Origin: Bailinhaonella thermotolerans
GTDB taxonomy: Bacteria; Actinomycetota; Actinomycetes; Streptosporangiales; Streptosporangiaceae
DNA: 64,000 nt
Direction: 5' to 3'
NCBI RefSeq assembly: GCF_003594875.1
Contig: NZ_QZEY01000002.1
Location: 310,001-374,000 of the forward strand
In this document: positions 1-8,161 of the stretch, piece after piece
Layout of the letters: each line of letters opens with the position of its first letter
How positions within the stretch are numbered: the first letter of the stretch is position 1
Notes under the pieces: generated by a model
What the model was told of the DNA's origin: nothing
Seen by the model: only the letters and a program-made list of their open reading frames with translations
Databases searched by the model: none
Made by a program: the position numbers and the translations under genes

Positions 1-1
1 G

Positions 2-64
2 CTCATCCCCCGCAACCTCGCCGGCCGCCTCTCCTCCCGCGCCGGCCGCCGCTTCGACAAGTGA
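2..64 (+). CDS. C-terminal end of an unidentified protein (partial)
   Basis: An open frame enters from the left edge and ends at a TGA at 62-64. The visible tail is 20 residues, basic and arginine-rich, ending Arg-Arg-Phe-Asp-Lys. It is followed 54 bases later by a strong GC hairpin, as expected at the end of a plus-strand gene converging on the minus-strand ABC ATPase. Too little is present to name a family. Confidence 0.4.
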   Translation, partial: LIPRNLAGRLSSRAGRRFDK

Positions 65-117
65 CCTGACGGCCGCGCCGCGGCACGGCGGGCGCGCGGC
101 CGTACGGGAAGAGGGAC

Positions 118-143
118 GGCCCCCGCCCGGGCGGGCGGGGGCC
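118..143. terminator. Hairpin terminator between converging genes
   Basis: An 11-bp perfect stem (118-128 pairs with 133-143) closes a four-base GGGC loop. It lies between the stop of the left-edge gene and the stop of the ABC ATPase at 159, so it can serve both strands. There is no T-run, which is usual for actinobacteria. Confidence 0.65.
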
Positions 144-158
144 GGTGCGGGTGGCGGG

Positions 159-1370
159 TCAGCGGTTGGCCGGGTGGCCGATGGCCAGGCCCGACTCCTT
201 GTCGAAGAAGTGCAGGTTGTTGGTGTCCACGGCGAGCTCGACGCTGTCGCCGGGGCGGACGTGGCTGCGGGCGTTGACGCGGGCGGTCCACATGGACTTG
301 TCGCCGGCCAGCGGCAGGGCGGTGACGTCCTCCTCCTCGCCGGCGTCCTGCGCCAGGGCGGCGGTGTCCTTGTGCTCGACCGGCGGCGAGTCGATCATGA
401 AGATGACGTTGATCTCGCTGCCCAGCTCCTCGGTGACCTCGGCCTTGACGCTCATGCGGGCCCAGTCGCCGTTGCCGTTGGAGGCCTCGTCGAAGTCGGA
501 CGGGCGGACGCCCAGGATGAGCGGCTTGCCGAAGTAGCCGTCCAGGCCCGGCTTGTCGGCGAAGATCTTCTCCGGGACGGGCAGCTTGTAGCCCGCGAAG
601 GCGACCGAGGCGCCGCCGTCGCCGCGGACCAGCTCGGCGTTGGCGAAGTTCATGGCCGGGGAGCCCATGAAGCCGGCGACGAAGAGGTTGACCGGGCTGT
701 CGAACAGGTTCTGCGGGGTGTCCACCTGCTGGAGGAGGCCGTCGCGCAGGACGCAGACGCGGTCGCCGAGGGTCATGGCCTCGATCTGGTCGTGGGTGAC
801 GTAGACCGTGGTGACGCCCAGGCGCTCGTGGAGCTGGTTGAGGGAGGCGCGCATGGAGACGCGGAGCTTGGCGTCCAGGTTGGACAGCGGCTCGTCCATG
901 AGGAACGCCTGGGGCTCGCGGACGATGGCGCGGCCCATGGCGACACGCTGGCGCTGACCACCGGACAGGGCGGCCGGCTTGCGCTTGAGGTACTGCTCCA
1001 GGCCCAGCATGCGGGCGGCCTCGAGGACGCGCTTCTGGATCTCGGCCTTGGGCATCTTGCGCAGCTTGAGGCCGAACGCGAGGTTCTCCTCCACCGTCAT
1101 GTGCGGGTAGAGGGCGTAGTTCTGGAACACCATCGCGATGTCGCGGTCCTTCGGCGGCAGGTCGTTGACCACGCGGTCGCCGATGGAGATCGTGCCGCCG
1201 CTGATGTCCTCAAGACCCGCGATCATCCGCAGCGCGGTGGACTTGCCACAGCCCGACGGGCCGACGAGCACCATGAACTCGCCGTCGCGGATGTCGAGGT
1301 TGAGCCCGTTGACCGCCTTCGTGCCACCGGCGTAGATCTTGTCAACGTTCTCAAGCTTGATGCCAGCCAT
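159..1370 (-). CDS. Sugar ABC transporter ATP-binding protein (MsiK/UgpC type)
   Basis: A 403-residue ATPase that would energise sugar or glycerol-phosphate importers at the inner face of the membrane. Walker A GPSGCGKST is at about 37-45, the Q-loop Gln near 83, the signature LSGGQ at about 135-139, Walker B FLMDEP near 155-160 and the H-loop His near 193. The C-terminal 150 residues match the OB/TOBE regulatory region of the MalK/UgpC class. The ATG at 1370 is chosen because AAGGATC lies about 7 bases upstream; an in-frame ATG at 1418 has no such site. No permease or binding protein is adjacent, so it is probably a shared ATPase like Streptomyces MsiK (inference). It is divergent from a LacI regulator and carries an operator-like site at 1394-1407. 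Confidence 0.93.
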   Translation of the reverse strand: MAGIKLENVDKIYAGGTKAVNGLNLDIRDGEFMVLVGPSGCGKSTALRMIAGLEDISGGTISIGDRVVNDLPPKDRDIAMVFQNYALYPHMTVEENLAFGLKLRKMPKAEIQKRVLEAARMLGLEQYLKRKPAALSGGQRQRVAMGRAIVREPQAFLMDEPLSNLDAKLRVSMRASLNQLHERLGVTTVYVTHDQIEAMTLGDRVCVLRDGLLQQVDTPQNLFDSPVNLFVAGFMGSPAMNFANAELVRGDGGASVAFAGYKLPVPEKIFADKPGLDGYFGKPLILGVRPSDFDEASNGNGDWARMSVKAEVTEELGSEINVIFMIDSPPVEHKDTAALAQDAGEEEDVTALPLAGDKSMWTARVNARSHVRPGDSVELAVDTNNLHFFDKESGLAIGHPANR

Positions 1371-1393
1371 GAACGATCCTTCGGGGAGCAGGT

Positions 1394-1407
1394 TGGATAC
1401 GTTTTCA
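1394..1407. promoter_or_regulatory. LacI-type operator before the ABC ATPase
   Basis: TGGATACGTTTTCA is an imperfect 14-bp palindrome with a central CG, the layout of LacI-family operators. It lies 24 bases upstream of the ATPase start and resembles the site at 1490-1503, with centres 96 bp apart. Repression by the neighbouring LacI protein is inferred. Confidence 0.55.
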
Positions 1408-1489
1408 CCGCAGCTCACCAGAACCGGACATCCGTGTCAAGAGCGCAGCACCAGAAGCCCGCATATCGACAATCCCGCACCTCCCATGA

Positions 1490-1503
1490 TGGAATCGTTT
1501 CCA
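1490..1503. promoter_or_regulatory. LacI-type operator before the LacI gene
   Basis: TGGAATCGTTTCCA is a near-perfect palindrome with a central CG (TGGAA on one arm, TTCCA on the other), the classic LacI/GalR-family operator form. It sits 22 bases upstream of the LacI start codon, suggesting autoregulation. Confidence 0.7.
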
Positions 1504-1525
1504 CATCCAGAAGGGGGCCGAGGCC

Positions 1526-2518
1526 ATGCCGCCGAGAAGGGCCACGATCAAGGACGTCGCCGCCGCGGCCGGGGTCGGTGTGGCGACGGTCTCCCGGGTG
1601 CTGTCCGGCACCGGCTCGGCCAGCCCCGAGACGCGTGAGCGGGTGCTGGCCGCCGCGGCCCGGCTGGACTACCGGCCGAGCGCGCTGGGCCGCAGCCTCA
1701 AGCTGGGGCGCAGCGGCGGCCTCGGGCTGCTCGTGCCCGGCCTGGCGAACACCTTCTACGGCCAGCTCGCCGACGGCGTGCTCGCGTGCGCCCGGTCGAT
1801 GGGCGAGCACGTGGTGGTGGGCGCGACCGGGGACGACCCGGAGCGCGAGGCGAGCCTGCTCGGGAGCCTGGTCGAGCAGGGGGTCGAGCGGGTCGTCGCG
1901 GTGCCGTCCGGCGACGGCCTCGGCGAGAACTGGGAGCCGGCCCTGCGCGCCGGGCTGCGCGTGGTGTTCGCCGGGCGGCCCGGCCCCGGGAGCGCGCCCT
2001 CCGTGCTCACCGACGACCGCGCCGGGGTGCAGGCCGCCGTGGACTACCTCGGCGGCCTCGGCCACCGCTCGATCGGCTTCCTGGGCGGCCCGGCGACGGC
2101 GCGGGAGCGGCTGTTCCGCGACGCCCTGGCCGCGATCCGCATGCCGGCCGACGAGGAGCTCATCGTCGCCGCCCGCGCCACCCGCGACTCGGCGTACGCC
2201 GCGGCGGCCAGCCTCTTCCAGCGCCGCCCCGACGTGACGGCCGTCCTCGCGGCCGACAACACGCTGGGCGAGGCGGCCGTGCTCGCCGCCCGCGAGCTGG
2301 ACCTGCGCATCCCCAGGGACGTCTCGGTGATCATGTTCGACGACGTCCCCTGGGCCGAGCTCTGCGGCCCGCCCCTCACCGTCGTCGCCCAGCCCGCCCA
2401 CGACCTCGGCTACCGCGCCGCCGAGCTCGCTCTCCGCGACCGGCCGGGCCCCGACCGCACGCTCCTGCCGACCGAGCTCATCGTCCGCAACAGCTGCGCC
2501 CCCCGGACCCCCCGCTGA
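1526..2518 (+). CDS. LacI-family transcriptional regulator
   Basis: A 330-residue repressor. The N-terminal helix-turn-helix reads ATIKDVAAAAGVGVATVSRV (about 6-25), followed by the hinge helix and a periplasmic-binding-protein-like sugar sensor domain from about residue 60 to the end, the usual family length. The ATG at 1526 follows a purine-rich GAAGGGGG stretch. It is divergent from the sugar ABC ATPase, and each gene has a matching 14-bp palindrome in front of it, so the protein probably represses both genes until a sugar ligand binds. The inducer is not deducible from the sequence. Confidence 0.93.
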   Translation: MPPRRATIKDVAAAAGVGVATVSRVLSGTGSASPETRERVLAAAARLDYRPSALGRSLKLGRSGGLGLLVPGLANTFYGQLADGVLACARSMGEHVVVGATGDDPEREASLLGSLVEQGVERVVAVPSGDGLGENWEPALRAGLRVVFAGRPGPGSAPSVLTDDRAGVQAAVDYLGGLGHRSIGFLGGPATARERLFRDALAAIRMPADEELIVAARATRDSAYAAAASLFQRRPDVTAVLAADNTLGEAAVLAARELDLRIPRDVSVIMFDDVPWAELCGPPLTVVAQPAHDLGYRAAELALRDRPGPDRTLLPTELIVRNSCAPRTPR

Positions 2519-2545
2519 CCCTCCTCATCCCGGGCCCGTGCCTCG

Positions 2546-3973
2546 CTATGGCCGGGGGCGGAGTTCCAGGAGGGCGATCTCCGGCGGGGCGCCCAGGCGG
2601 AGGGGCAGGTCGGAGAAGCCCGCGCCGTTGGTGACGAAGACCTGGGTGCCGCCGACCTCGGCCAGGCCGCTGAGTACCGGCTGCTGGAGGGCCTCCAGGT
2701 AGCCGAAGGGGAGGATCTGCCCCCCGTGCGTGTGGCCGGAGAGCTGGAGGTCCACGCCGTGGGCGGCGGCCTCCCGGGCCAGGACGGGCTGGTGCGACAG
2801 GAGGATGACCGGGCGGCCGGGGTCGCGGCCGCCCAGGGCCCGGCCGAGGTCGGCGCCGGGGACGCCCATCTCGCGCCCGGACACGTCGTCCACGCCCGCC
2901 AGGTCGATCGCCGCGCCGGCCCGCTCCAGCACGACGCGCTCGTTGCGGAGGGGCCGTACGCCCAGGGAGGCGACCTCCTGGGCCCACTCCTCGGGGCCGA
3001 AGTACGTCTCGTGGTTGCCGAGCACGTAGAACACGCCGTGCGGGGCCTCGAGGTCGCGCAGCGGGGCGGCGTCGGGGCCCAGCTCGCCCGGGGTCCCGGT
3101 GGCCAGGTCCCCCACGATCGCGATCATGTCGGGGCGGAGGGCGTTGATCCGGCGCACGATCCGCTCGGTGTGCCGCCGCCCCAGGAACGCTCCAACGTGG
3201 ATGTCGCTGACCGCCGCGACCCGGAACCCCTCGAACGCGCCGGGCAGCCGGGCCAGCGTGATCGGCACGGAGCGGATCCTCGGCGCCCCGGTCGCGGACC
3301 GCACGCCCTGCGCCGTCGTCGCGGCGGCGGCCATCCCGGCGACCAGCACGGCCGACCGGCCCAGGAACAGCCGGCGGTCCAGTTCCGGCCCCGGCACGGC
3401 GCTCCCCGCGGCCGGCGGAGGGGGCTCGTCCGCCGCCCCGGCCGGGAGCTCCCCCAGCGGCGCCGACATCGCCGACCACACCTGGCCCCCGGCCTCCCGC
3501 CGCGCCCCGGCCGCGCCACGGGCCGCCCCGACCGTCGCGGCCTCGCCCTCCCCGGGCTCGCCGCGCCCGGCCGTGCCCCGGCGCGCGGCCGTACCCGGGC
3601 CGGGTACGGCGGGGCGCACCGCCGTACCCGGGCCGGAGGCGGCGCGCGCGGCCGTGCGGGACCGGGCGCGGCGGCGCAGGATCAGCGCGGCGAGCAGGCG
3701 GGCGGGCTCCAGCAGCAGGAGCCAGCAGGCGAAGAAGATGAGGAAGCCCTGCGCCAGCGAGACGGGCCAGACGATCGCGCGCGCCTCCAGCGGCGGGAGG
3801 GAGCGGGCGTGGGCCGTGAGGGCGATCAGGGCGGCGGCCGCGATCAGGCCCAGGACCACCAGGGTCCGGCGCTGGCGGCCGGGGCGCGTCGTGCCGCGCA
3901 CCAGCCGCCACCACAGGAACACCGGCATCCCCAGGACGGCCGCGAAGACGGCGAGCAGTCCGAGGAACGCCAT
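2546..3973 (-). CDS. Membrane-anchored metallophosphoesterase
   Basis: A 475-residue calcineurin-like phosphoesterase. Three hydrophobic segments occupy about 3-25, 37-53 and 67-90, followed by a low-complexity Ala/Gly/Pro linker (about 110-195) and an RRLFLG-preceded hydrophobic stretch near 205-220. The catalytic domain follows: SDIHVG (metal Asp257 and His259), GDL (about 288-290), GNHE (about 319-322), LLSHQP and finally SGHTHGGQ. This order matches the YaeI/YkuE group. The ATG directly abuts the TGA of the upstream peroxidase gene (TGAATG), so the two are co-transcribed and probably translationally coupled. The substrate is unknown. Confidence 0.85.
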   Translation of the reverse strand: MAFLGLLAVFAAVLGMPVFLWWRLVRGTTRPGRQRRTLVVLGLIAAAALIALTAHARSLPPLEARAIVWPVSLAQGFLIFFACWLLLLEPARLLAALILRRRARSRTAARAASGPGTAVRPAVPGPGTAARRGTAGRGEPGEGEAATVGAARGAAGARREAGGQVWSAMSAPLGELPAGAADEPPPPAAGSAVPGPELDRRLFLGRSAVLVAGMAAAATTAQGVRSATGAPRIRSVPITLARLPGAFEGFRVAAVSDIHVGAFLGRRHTERIVRRINALRPDMIAIVGDLATGTPGELGPDAAPLRDLEAPHGVFYVLGNHETYFGPEEWAQEVASLGVRPLRNERVVLERAGAAIDLAGVDDVSGREMGVPGADLGRALGGRDPGRPVILLSHQPVLAREAAAHGVDLQLSGHTHGGQILPFGYLEALQQPVLSGLAEVGGTQVFVTNGAGFSDLPLRLGAPPEIALLELRPRP

Positions 3974-4456
3974 TCAGGGCAGGTGTTTCTCGACGGCGGC
4001 CACGACCTCGGGGGACTCGGGCTCGGTCCGCGGGCGGAACCGCGCGACGACGTTCCCCTCGGGGTCGAGGAGGAACTTCTCGAAGTTCCACTGGACGTCG
4101 CCGGCCTCACCGTCCGCGTCCGGGGTGCGGGTGAGCTCGGCGTAGAGGGGGTGCCGGGAGTCGCCGTTGACGTCGGTCTTCTCCAGGAGGGGGAAGTCCA
4201 CGCCGTAGGTCGTGGAGCAGAACTCCTGGATCTCGCCGGCGCTGCCGGGCTCCTGGCCCATGAACTGGTTGCACGGCACGCCGACCACGGTCAGGCCGGG
4301 GTACCGCCGGTTCAGCGCGACGAGGCCGGAGTACTGCGGGGTGAGGCCGCAGCGGGAGGCGACGTTGACCACGAGCACGGCGTTCCCGGCGGCCAGCTCG
4401 CCCAGCGTGGTCGCCTCTCCGGACAGCGTGCGCAGGGGAATCGACTGGATGTTCAT
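3974..4456 (-). CDS. Glutathione-peroxidase-family thiol peroxidase
   Basis: A 160-residue cytoplasmic peroxidase of the GPx family, full length for bacterial members. The peroxidatic residue is Cys36 (ASRCGLTPQ), not selenocysteine. Gln64 (NQF) and the Trp123-Asn124 pair (WNFEKFL) complete the catalytic tetrad, and Cys80 (EFC) is a candidate resolving cysteine. Cysteine-type enzymes of this family normally use thioredoxin rather than glutathione, which fits an actinobacterium. It is first in a two-gene unit with the membrane phosphoesterase. Confidence 0.92.
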   Translation of the reverse strand: MNIQSIPLRTLSGEATTLGELAAGNAVLVVNVASRCGLTPQYSGLVALNRRYPGLTVVGVPCNQFMGQEPGSAGEIQEFCSTTYGVDFPLLEKTDVNGDSRHPLYAELTRTPDADGEAGDVQWNFEKFLLDPEGNVVARFRPRTEPESPEVVAAVEKHLP

Positions 4457-4665
4457 GATTGCCCAGCCTACTCACCGGCCGTTCGGAATCCCCGGCGGCG
4501 ATGTGGAGATTCCGTGCAGCCGGGTACGGCGGGCGGGCGCACGGCAAGGGGTTCGCCTCCACCCCGCCAAGGACCCGTAAAAACCCCGATCCGGGAGGAC
4601 TGGACGAGAGCGGCCGCGATCACAACACGTCATAGGAAAGGTCCCCGACGGAAGGATGAACGATC

Positions 4666-5127
4666 TTGTGTGGTAAACGCAGCCTGCTCCGGATGGGCGC
4701 GACCACGGTCGCGGCCGCGATGCTGACGGGCGCCGCCGCGACGGCCGCCACCGCCGACACCCGGCCGGTCGTGCGCAAGGGCGTCTGGACGACGTCGGCC
4801 AAGAAGCTCCGTCTTCCCGCCGCCAAGTCCGGGAACAAGCTGATCGCGCTGCGCCTGGTGCTGCGGCGCGACTGGTCGATGCGCCAGTTCCGCTGCCTGG
4901 AGAAGCTCTGGAGCCGCGAGAGCGGCTGGAACCACCGCGCGGTCAACCGCTCCTCGGGCGCGTACGGCATCCCGCAGGCGCTGCCCGCGTCCAAGATGAG
5001 CCGCGCCGGCTCCGACTGGCGCACGAACCCCGCGACGCAGATCCGCTGGGGACTGTCCTACGTGACGAAGCGGTACGGCACGCCCTGCCGCGCCTGGGCG
5101 TTCTTCACCGCCCACAACTGGTACTGA
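4666..5127 (+). CDS. Secreted transglycosylase-like (lysozyme-fold) protein
   Basis: A 153-residue exported protein. The N-terminus has basic residues, an Ala-rich hydrophobic core (about 10-27) and likely cleavage after Thr-Ala-Asp-like residues near 31. The C-terminal 80 residues match the small actinobacterial lytic-transglycosylase domain: a catalytic Glu in SRESGWNHRA, then GAYGIPQALP and a terminal TAHNWY. It probably cleaves peptidoglycan. The start is a TTG at 4666 with GGAAGG ten bases upstream; an ATG at residue 10 would cut into the signal peptide's basic end. A seven-codon out-of-frame ATG at 4656 overlaps the start and is probably not meaningful. Confidence 0.82.
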   Translation: MCGKRSLLRMGATTVAAAMLTGAAATAATADTRPVVRKGVWTTSAKKLRLPAAKSGNKLIALRLVLRRDWSMRQFRCLEKLWSRESGWNHRAVNRSSGAYGIPQALPASKMSRAGSDWRTNPATQIRWGLSYVTKRYGTPCRAWAFFTAHNWY

Positions 5128-5304
5128 GCCGGTCACGCCGCCCGCGCCGGGCGCCCGCCGGGCCGCGCCCGCCGGTGACCCGCGCCCGCCGGAACCCGCA
5201 CTCTCACGAACCCGGGCCCCGCCGCCCCGCCGTACACGAGCGCGCCGCCGTACGGCGAGGGGCCCGCGGGGCCGTACGGGAGAGGCGCCCGCGAAGCGCC
5301 GGGG

Positions 5305-5964
5305 TCAGACCTGGGCCGCGTCGCGGGGCAGGGCCTCGATGGCGCGGACCAGGAGCTCCAGCCCGAACTCGAACTCGGCCGCGTGGTCGCAGCGGCCGAG
5401 GACGGGCGCGAGCGCGGCGATGTGGGGGAAGCCGGCGGCCACGGCGTCCTCCAGCGCGGCGGGGTCGCGCGGGGCGGGGGCGAGGGCCGGGGTGACCCCG
5501 ACCTCGCGCAGCAGCGAGCCGGTCAGGTAGGCGATCACGGCGCGGAACACGTGCACGGCGGTCTCGCCGGCGAACCCGGCCTCGCGGAGGGTGGCCAGGG
5601 CGCGCTCGACGGGGCGCAGGCCGCTGGGCGCCCGGAGCTGGCGCGTCATCACGACGAGCGTGGAGCGCGGGTAGTGCAGGGCGATCTGGCGGAAGGCCCG
5701 GCACTGGCCGCGCACCTGGTCGGTCCAGTGCTCGCCGGGCGCGGCCTCGAACTCGACGCCGCCGAGGATGCGCTCGGCCACCCCGTCGAGCAGCGCGGAC
5801 TTGCTGGGGACGTGGTTGTAGAGGGACATGACGCCGACGCCCAGCTCGGCGGCGATCGCGCGCATGGAGACGGCCTCGGCCCCCCGGCGCTCGATCAGGC
5901 CGATCGCCGCGGAGACGATCCGGTCGCGGGTGAGTGCCGGGCGGGGGACGTCCATGGGCGACAT
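5305..5964 (-). CDS. TetR-family transcriptional regulator
   Basis: A 219-residue TetR repressor. The helix-turn-helix lies at about 25-50 (MRAIAAELGVGVMSLYNHVPS), followed by an all-helical ligand domain like that of TetR itself (tetracycline-repressor C-terminal type). The ATG at 5964 has GAGGGG five bases upstream; a second ATG at 5955 lacks spacing of similar quality. It is divergent from the diiron protein gene with 99 bases between starts, so it probably controls that gene. The ligand is unknown. Confidence 0.9.
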   Translation of the reverse strand: MSPMDVPRPALTRDRIVSAAIGLIERRGAEAVSMRAIAAELGVGVMSLYNHVPSKSALLDGVAERILGGVEFEAAPGEHWTDQVRGQCRAFRQIALHYPRSTLVVMTRQLRAPSGLRPVERALATLREAGFAGETAVHVFRAVIAYLTGSLLREVGVTPALAPAPRDPAALEDAVAAGFPHIAALAPVLGRCDHAAEFEFGLELLVRAIEALPRDAAQV

Positions 5965-6063
5965 TCTCACCCCTCGCGCGGACGATCTCCATGGACCATT
6001 GACCCTCCCGGGGCCGCGTGCGAGGCTTCGTACGTACGGTGTACGTCCCCCTCGGGAGGTTCC

Positions 6064-7173
6064 GTGTCCACCCACGAGCTGTACGCCATGCCGGTCGAGC
6101 ACGCCGCCTGGGACGTGGAGATGGCCGGGTCGGCCAGGTTCACGTGGGAGTACGACGACGGGCGCGACCGGCTCCTGGCCCTGTACCAGAAGGGCAAGGA
6201 CAAGCAGTGGGACGCCCAGAAGCGCATCGACTGGGACCTGGAGGTGGACCCGTACGACGTGCTCGGCGTCCCCGACCAGTCGCTGGCGATCTACGAGACG
6301 CCGATCTGGCGGCGCATGAGCGACGCGGAGCGCAAGGAGGTGCGGCGGCACCAGGCCTCCTGGCAGTTCTCCCAGTTCCTGCACGGCGAGCAGGGCGCGA
6401 TGATCTGCTCGGCGCGGATCGTGGAGTCGGTGCCGGACCTGGACTCCAAGTTCTACGCGGCCACCCAGACCATGGACGAGGCGCGGCACGCCGAGCTGTA
6501 CGCCCGCTTCCTCCAGGAGAAGATCGGGCTCGTCTACCCGATCAACGCCCAGCTCAAGGCCCTCCTCGACGACACGCTCTCCGACTCGCGCTGGGACATG
6601 CCCTACCTGGGCATGCAGGTGCTCATCGAGGGGCTGGCGCTGGCGGCCTTCGGCGTCATCCGCGACATCACGACCAAGCCGCTGCCCAAGCAGATCCTCG
6701 CGTACGTCATGCAGGACGAGGCGCGGCACGTGGCCTTCGGCCGGATGGCGCTGCGGGACTACTACAAGCAGCTCTCCGACGCCGAGCTGCGTGAGCGCGA
6801 GCAGTTCGTCATCGAGGGCTGCTACCTCATGCGCGACCGCATCCGGGGCCGCGACGTGTGGGAGAACCTCGGCCTGAGCAGGGCGGAGGTCGACGAGACG
6901 ATGCGGGTCACGGACGAGTCGGCCTACCTGAAGACCTTCCGCCACCTGCTCTTCAGCCGGATCGTCCCCTGCGTGAAGGACATCGGCCTGTGGAGCGACC
7001 GGCTCCAGCGGGCGTACGTCGACATGGGCGTCTTCGAGATGGCCGGGCAGGACCTCGACGCCCTCATGAGGCAGGACGAGGAGATCGCCGAGAAGATCGA
7101 CGAACGGCGCTTCGCCGCCGAGGAGTCCGAGCGCAAGGCCGAGGTCGCCGAGACCATCGCCCAGGCCGACTGA
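6064..7173 (+). CDS. Ferritin-like R2-type diiron protein
   Basis: A 369-residue ferritin-fold protein with a complete six-ligand diiron set: Glu109 (HGEQGA), Glu139 and His142 (DEARH), Glu189 (LIEG), Glu219 and His222 (second DEARH). This is the arrangement of class I ribonucleotide reductase R2 and related oxidases or oxygenases, but the protein lacks other R2 signatures and stands alone. The reaction is not known; an oxygen-dependent oxidation is a reasonable guess. Translation starts at GTG 6064, four bases after GGGAGG. It is divergent from a TetR regulator, suggesting induction by a small molecule. The last codons (ATCGCCCAGGCCGAC) are imperfectly duplicated just after the stop. Confidence 0.85.
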   Translation: MSTHELYAMPVEHAAWDVEMAGSARFTWEYDDGRDRLLALYQKGKDKQWDAQKRIDWDLEVDPYDVLGVPDQSLAIYETPIWRRMSDAERKEVRRHQASWQFSQFLHGEQGAMICSARIVESVPDLDSKFYAATQTMDEARHAELYARFLQEKIGLVYPINAQLKALLDDTLSDSRWDMPYLGMQVLIEGLALAAFGVIRDITTKPLPKQILAYVMQDEARHVAFGRMALRDYYKQLSDAELREREQFVIEGCYLMRDRIRGRDVWENLGLSRAEVDETMRVTDESAYLKTFRHLLFSRIVPCVKDIGLWSDRLQRAYVDMGVFEMAGQDLDALMRQDEEIAEKIDERRFAAEESERKAEVAETIAQAD

Positions 7174-7240
7174 GGCCGCCGAGGCCATCAGCCAGGCCGA
7201 CTGGGGCCGCCGGGAACGGCCGGGCCGGGCCGGGAACGGC

Positions 7241-7275
7241 GGACGCCCGCCCCGGCCGGGCCGGAACGGGCGTCC
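7241..7275. terminator. Bidirectional terminator
   Basis: GGACGCCCG (7241-7249) pairs perfectly with CGGGCGTCC (7267-7275) around a 17-base GC-rich loop. It separates the converging diiron gene and the first lipoprotein gene. Confidence 0.6.
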
Positions 7276-7292
7276 TGGGGCGTGGCGGGCGA

Positions 7293-7649
7293 TCAGGTGC
7301 AGGCCTGGGCCAGCTTCTCGCCCTTCTGGCTGAACTCGCCCGCCCAGGCGGTGATCGCCTCGGGGCTGTCGGACTTCGGCGGCTTGCCCAGCTCCTCGAT
7401 CGCCTTCTTGAGCTCGGCGTCGTCGGTCTTCTTGGCGATGTCGGCGAGCTTGGCCTCGGTGTCCTTGAGGATCTTCTCCAGTTCCTTGACGTCCGCGCCG
7501 GCGCTGGACATCGCGGTGCCCATGTCGTTCATGACCTTGGTCACCTCGACGCAGGCGGACGCCTTCTCGGCCGCGCCGCAGCCGGCGAGCGGGATGGCGA
7601 GCGCCGCGCCGGCGACGAGCAGGCGGGAGCGGGTCAGGAGAGCACGCAT
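7293..7649 (-). CDS. Small helical lipoprotein, paralog 1 of 3
   Basis: A 118-residue lipoprotein of unknown function. The signal peptide ends in the lipobox LAGC, so the mature protein is anchored to the outer face of the membrane. The mature part is charged and helical (many Lys/Glu/Ala), with one Cys about ten residues after the lipid Cys (ACVEVTKV) and one at the penultimate position (ACT). Those two Cys recur in the next two genes and could form a disulfide tying the chain ends together. The ATG at 7649 is preferred over 7661 because the two paralogs also begin with a short basic signal peptide. It is the last of three co-directional paralogs. Confidence 0.8.
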   Translation of the reverse strand: MRALLTRSRLLVAGAALAIPLAGCGAAEKASACVEVTKVMNDMGTAMSSAGADVKELEKILKDTEAKLADIAKKTDDAELKKAIEELGKPPKSDSPEAITAWAGEFSQKGEKLAQACT

Positions 7650-7697
7650 GTTGAATTCCATCCGGTGACGACAGTGGGGACAGCCTAGCGGTCCCGA

Positions 7698-8069
7698 TCA
7701 GCCGCAGGCGGCCTCGAACTTCTCGGTCATCTTCACGAAGTCGCCGCCGAGCCAGCCGGCCATGGCCTCGGCCTCGTAGGACTTGGGCGGCGTCACCAGG
7801 TCCTCCAGCGTCTTGCGGAGCGCGGGGTCCTCCGCCTTCTTGGCCGCCTCCCCGAACGCGGCGTCCAGGTCCGTGACGAACTTCTCGAACCCGGCCGGGT
7901 CCTCGCCCAGCTTGTCCAGCCGGCCTCCGGCGTCCGAGACCACCTTGGTGGCCTGCAGGCAGGCCGCGAGATCGCCGTCGGGCTTCCCCTCACCTCCGCA
8001 GGCGGCGAGGGGGAGCATCAGGGCGGCCCCCGCGAGGAGCAGGCCGGGCCGTACCAGGATCTTGCGCAT
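7698..8069 (-). CDS. Small helical lipoprotein, paralog 2 of 3
   Basis: A 123-residue lipoprotein of unknown function, paralogous to its neighbours. The lipobox is LAAC, followed by ACLQATKVVSDAG, a helical region and a terminal EAACG. It shares with paralog 1 the phrase PPKS..A followed by W and G near the C-terminus, so these two are the closest pair. The ATG at 8069 has GGAAGAAG just upstream; a further ATG at 8081 would add four residues. It lies 48 bases upstream of paralog 1 on the same strand. Confidence 0.8.
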   Translation of the reverse strand: MRKILVRPGLLLAGAALMLPLAACGGEGKPDGDLAACLQATKVVSDAGGRLDKLGEDPAGFEKFVTDLDAAFGEAAKKAEDPALRKTLEDLVTPPKSYEAEAMAGWLGGDFVKMTEKFEAACG

Positions 8070-8161
8070 CTCTTCTTCCATCCGCTGGGCGACAGGGCCG
8101 CAGCCTACCGCTCGGCGGATGGAGAATTGACCATGTTTTATGACCTATGTCCGCTTAAGGC

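Noticed and set aside
174-2237. Long open frames opposite or overlapping known genes (for example 174-2237 plus, 32654-36598 minus, 13566-16166 plus)
   Set aside because: They are shadow frames from very high third-position GC. They cross several real genes, are rich in Arg/Gly/Pro/Ala and show no family motifs.
4457-4665. c-di-AMP (ydaO) riboswitch before the secreted transglycosylase
   Set aside because: Cell-wall hydrolase genes often carry one, but the conserved ydaO blocks are not visible in the 209-base leader.
4656-4676. Seven-codon mini-ORF (ATG at 4656) overlapping the transglycosylase start
   Set aside because: It lacks its own ribosome site (GGAAGG directly abuts the ATG) and has no recognisable features; the overlap is probably chance.
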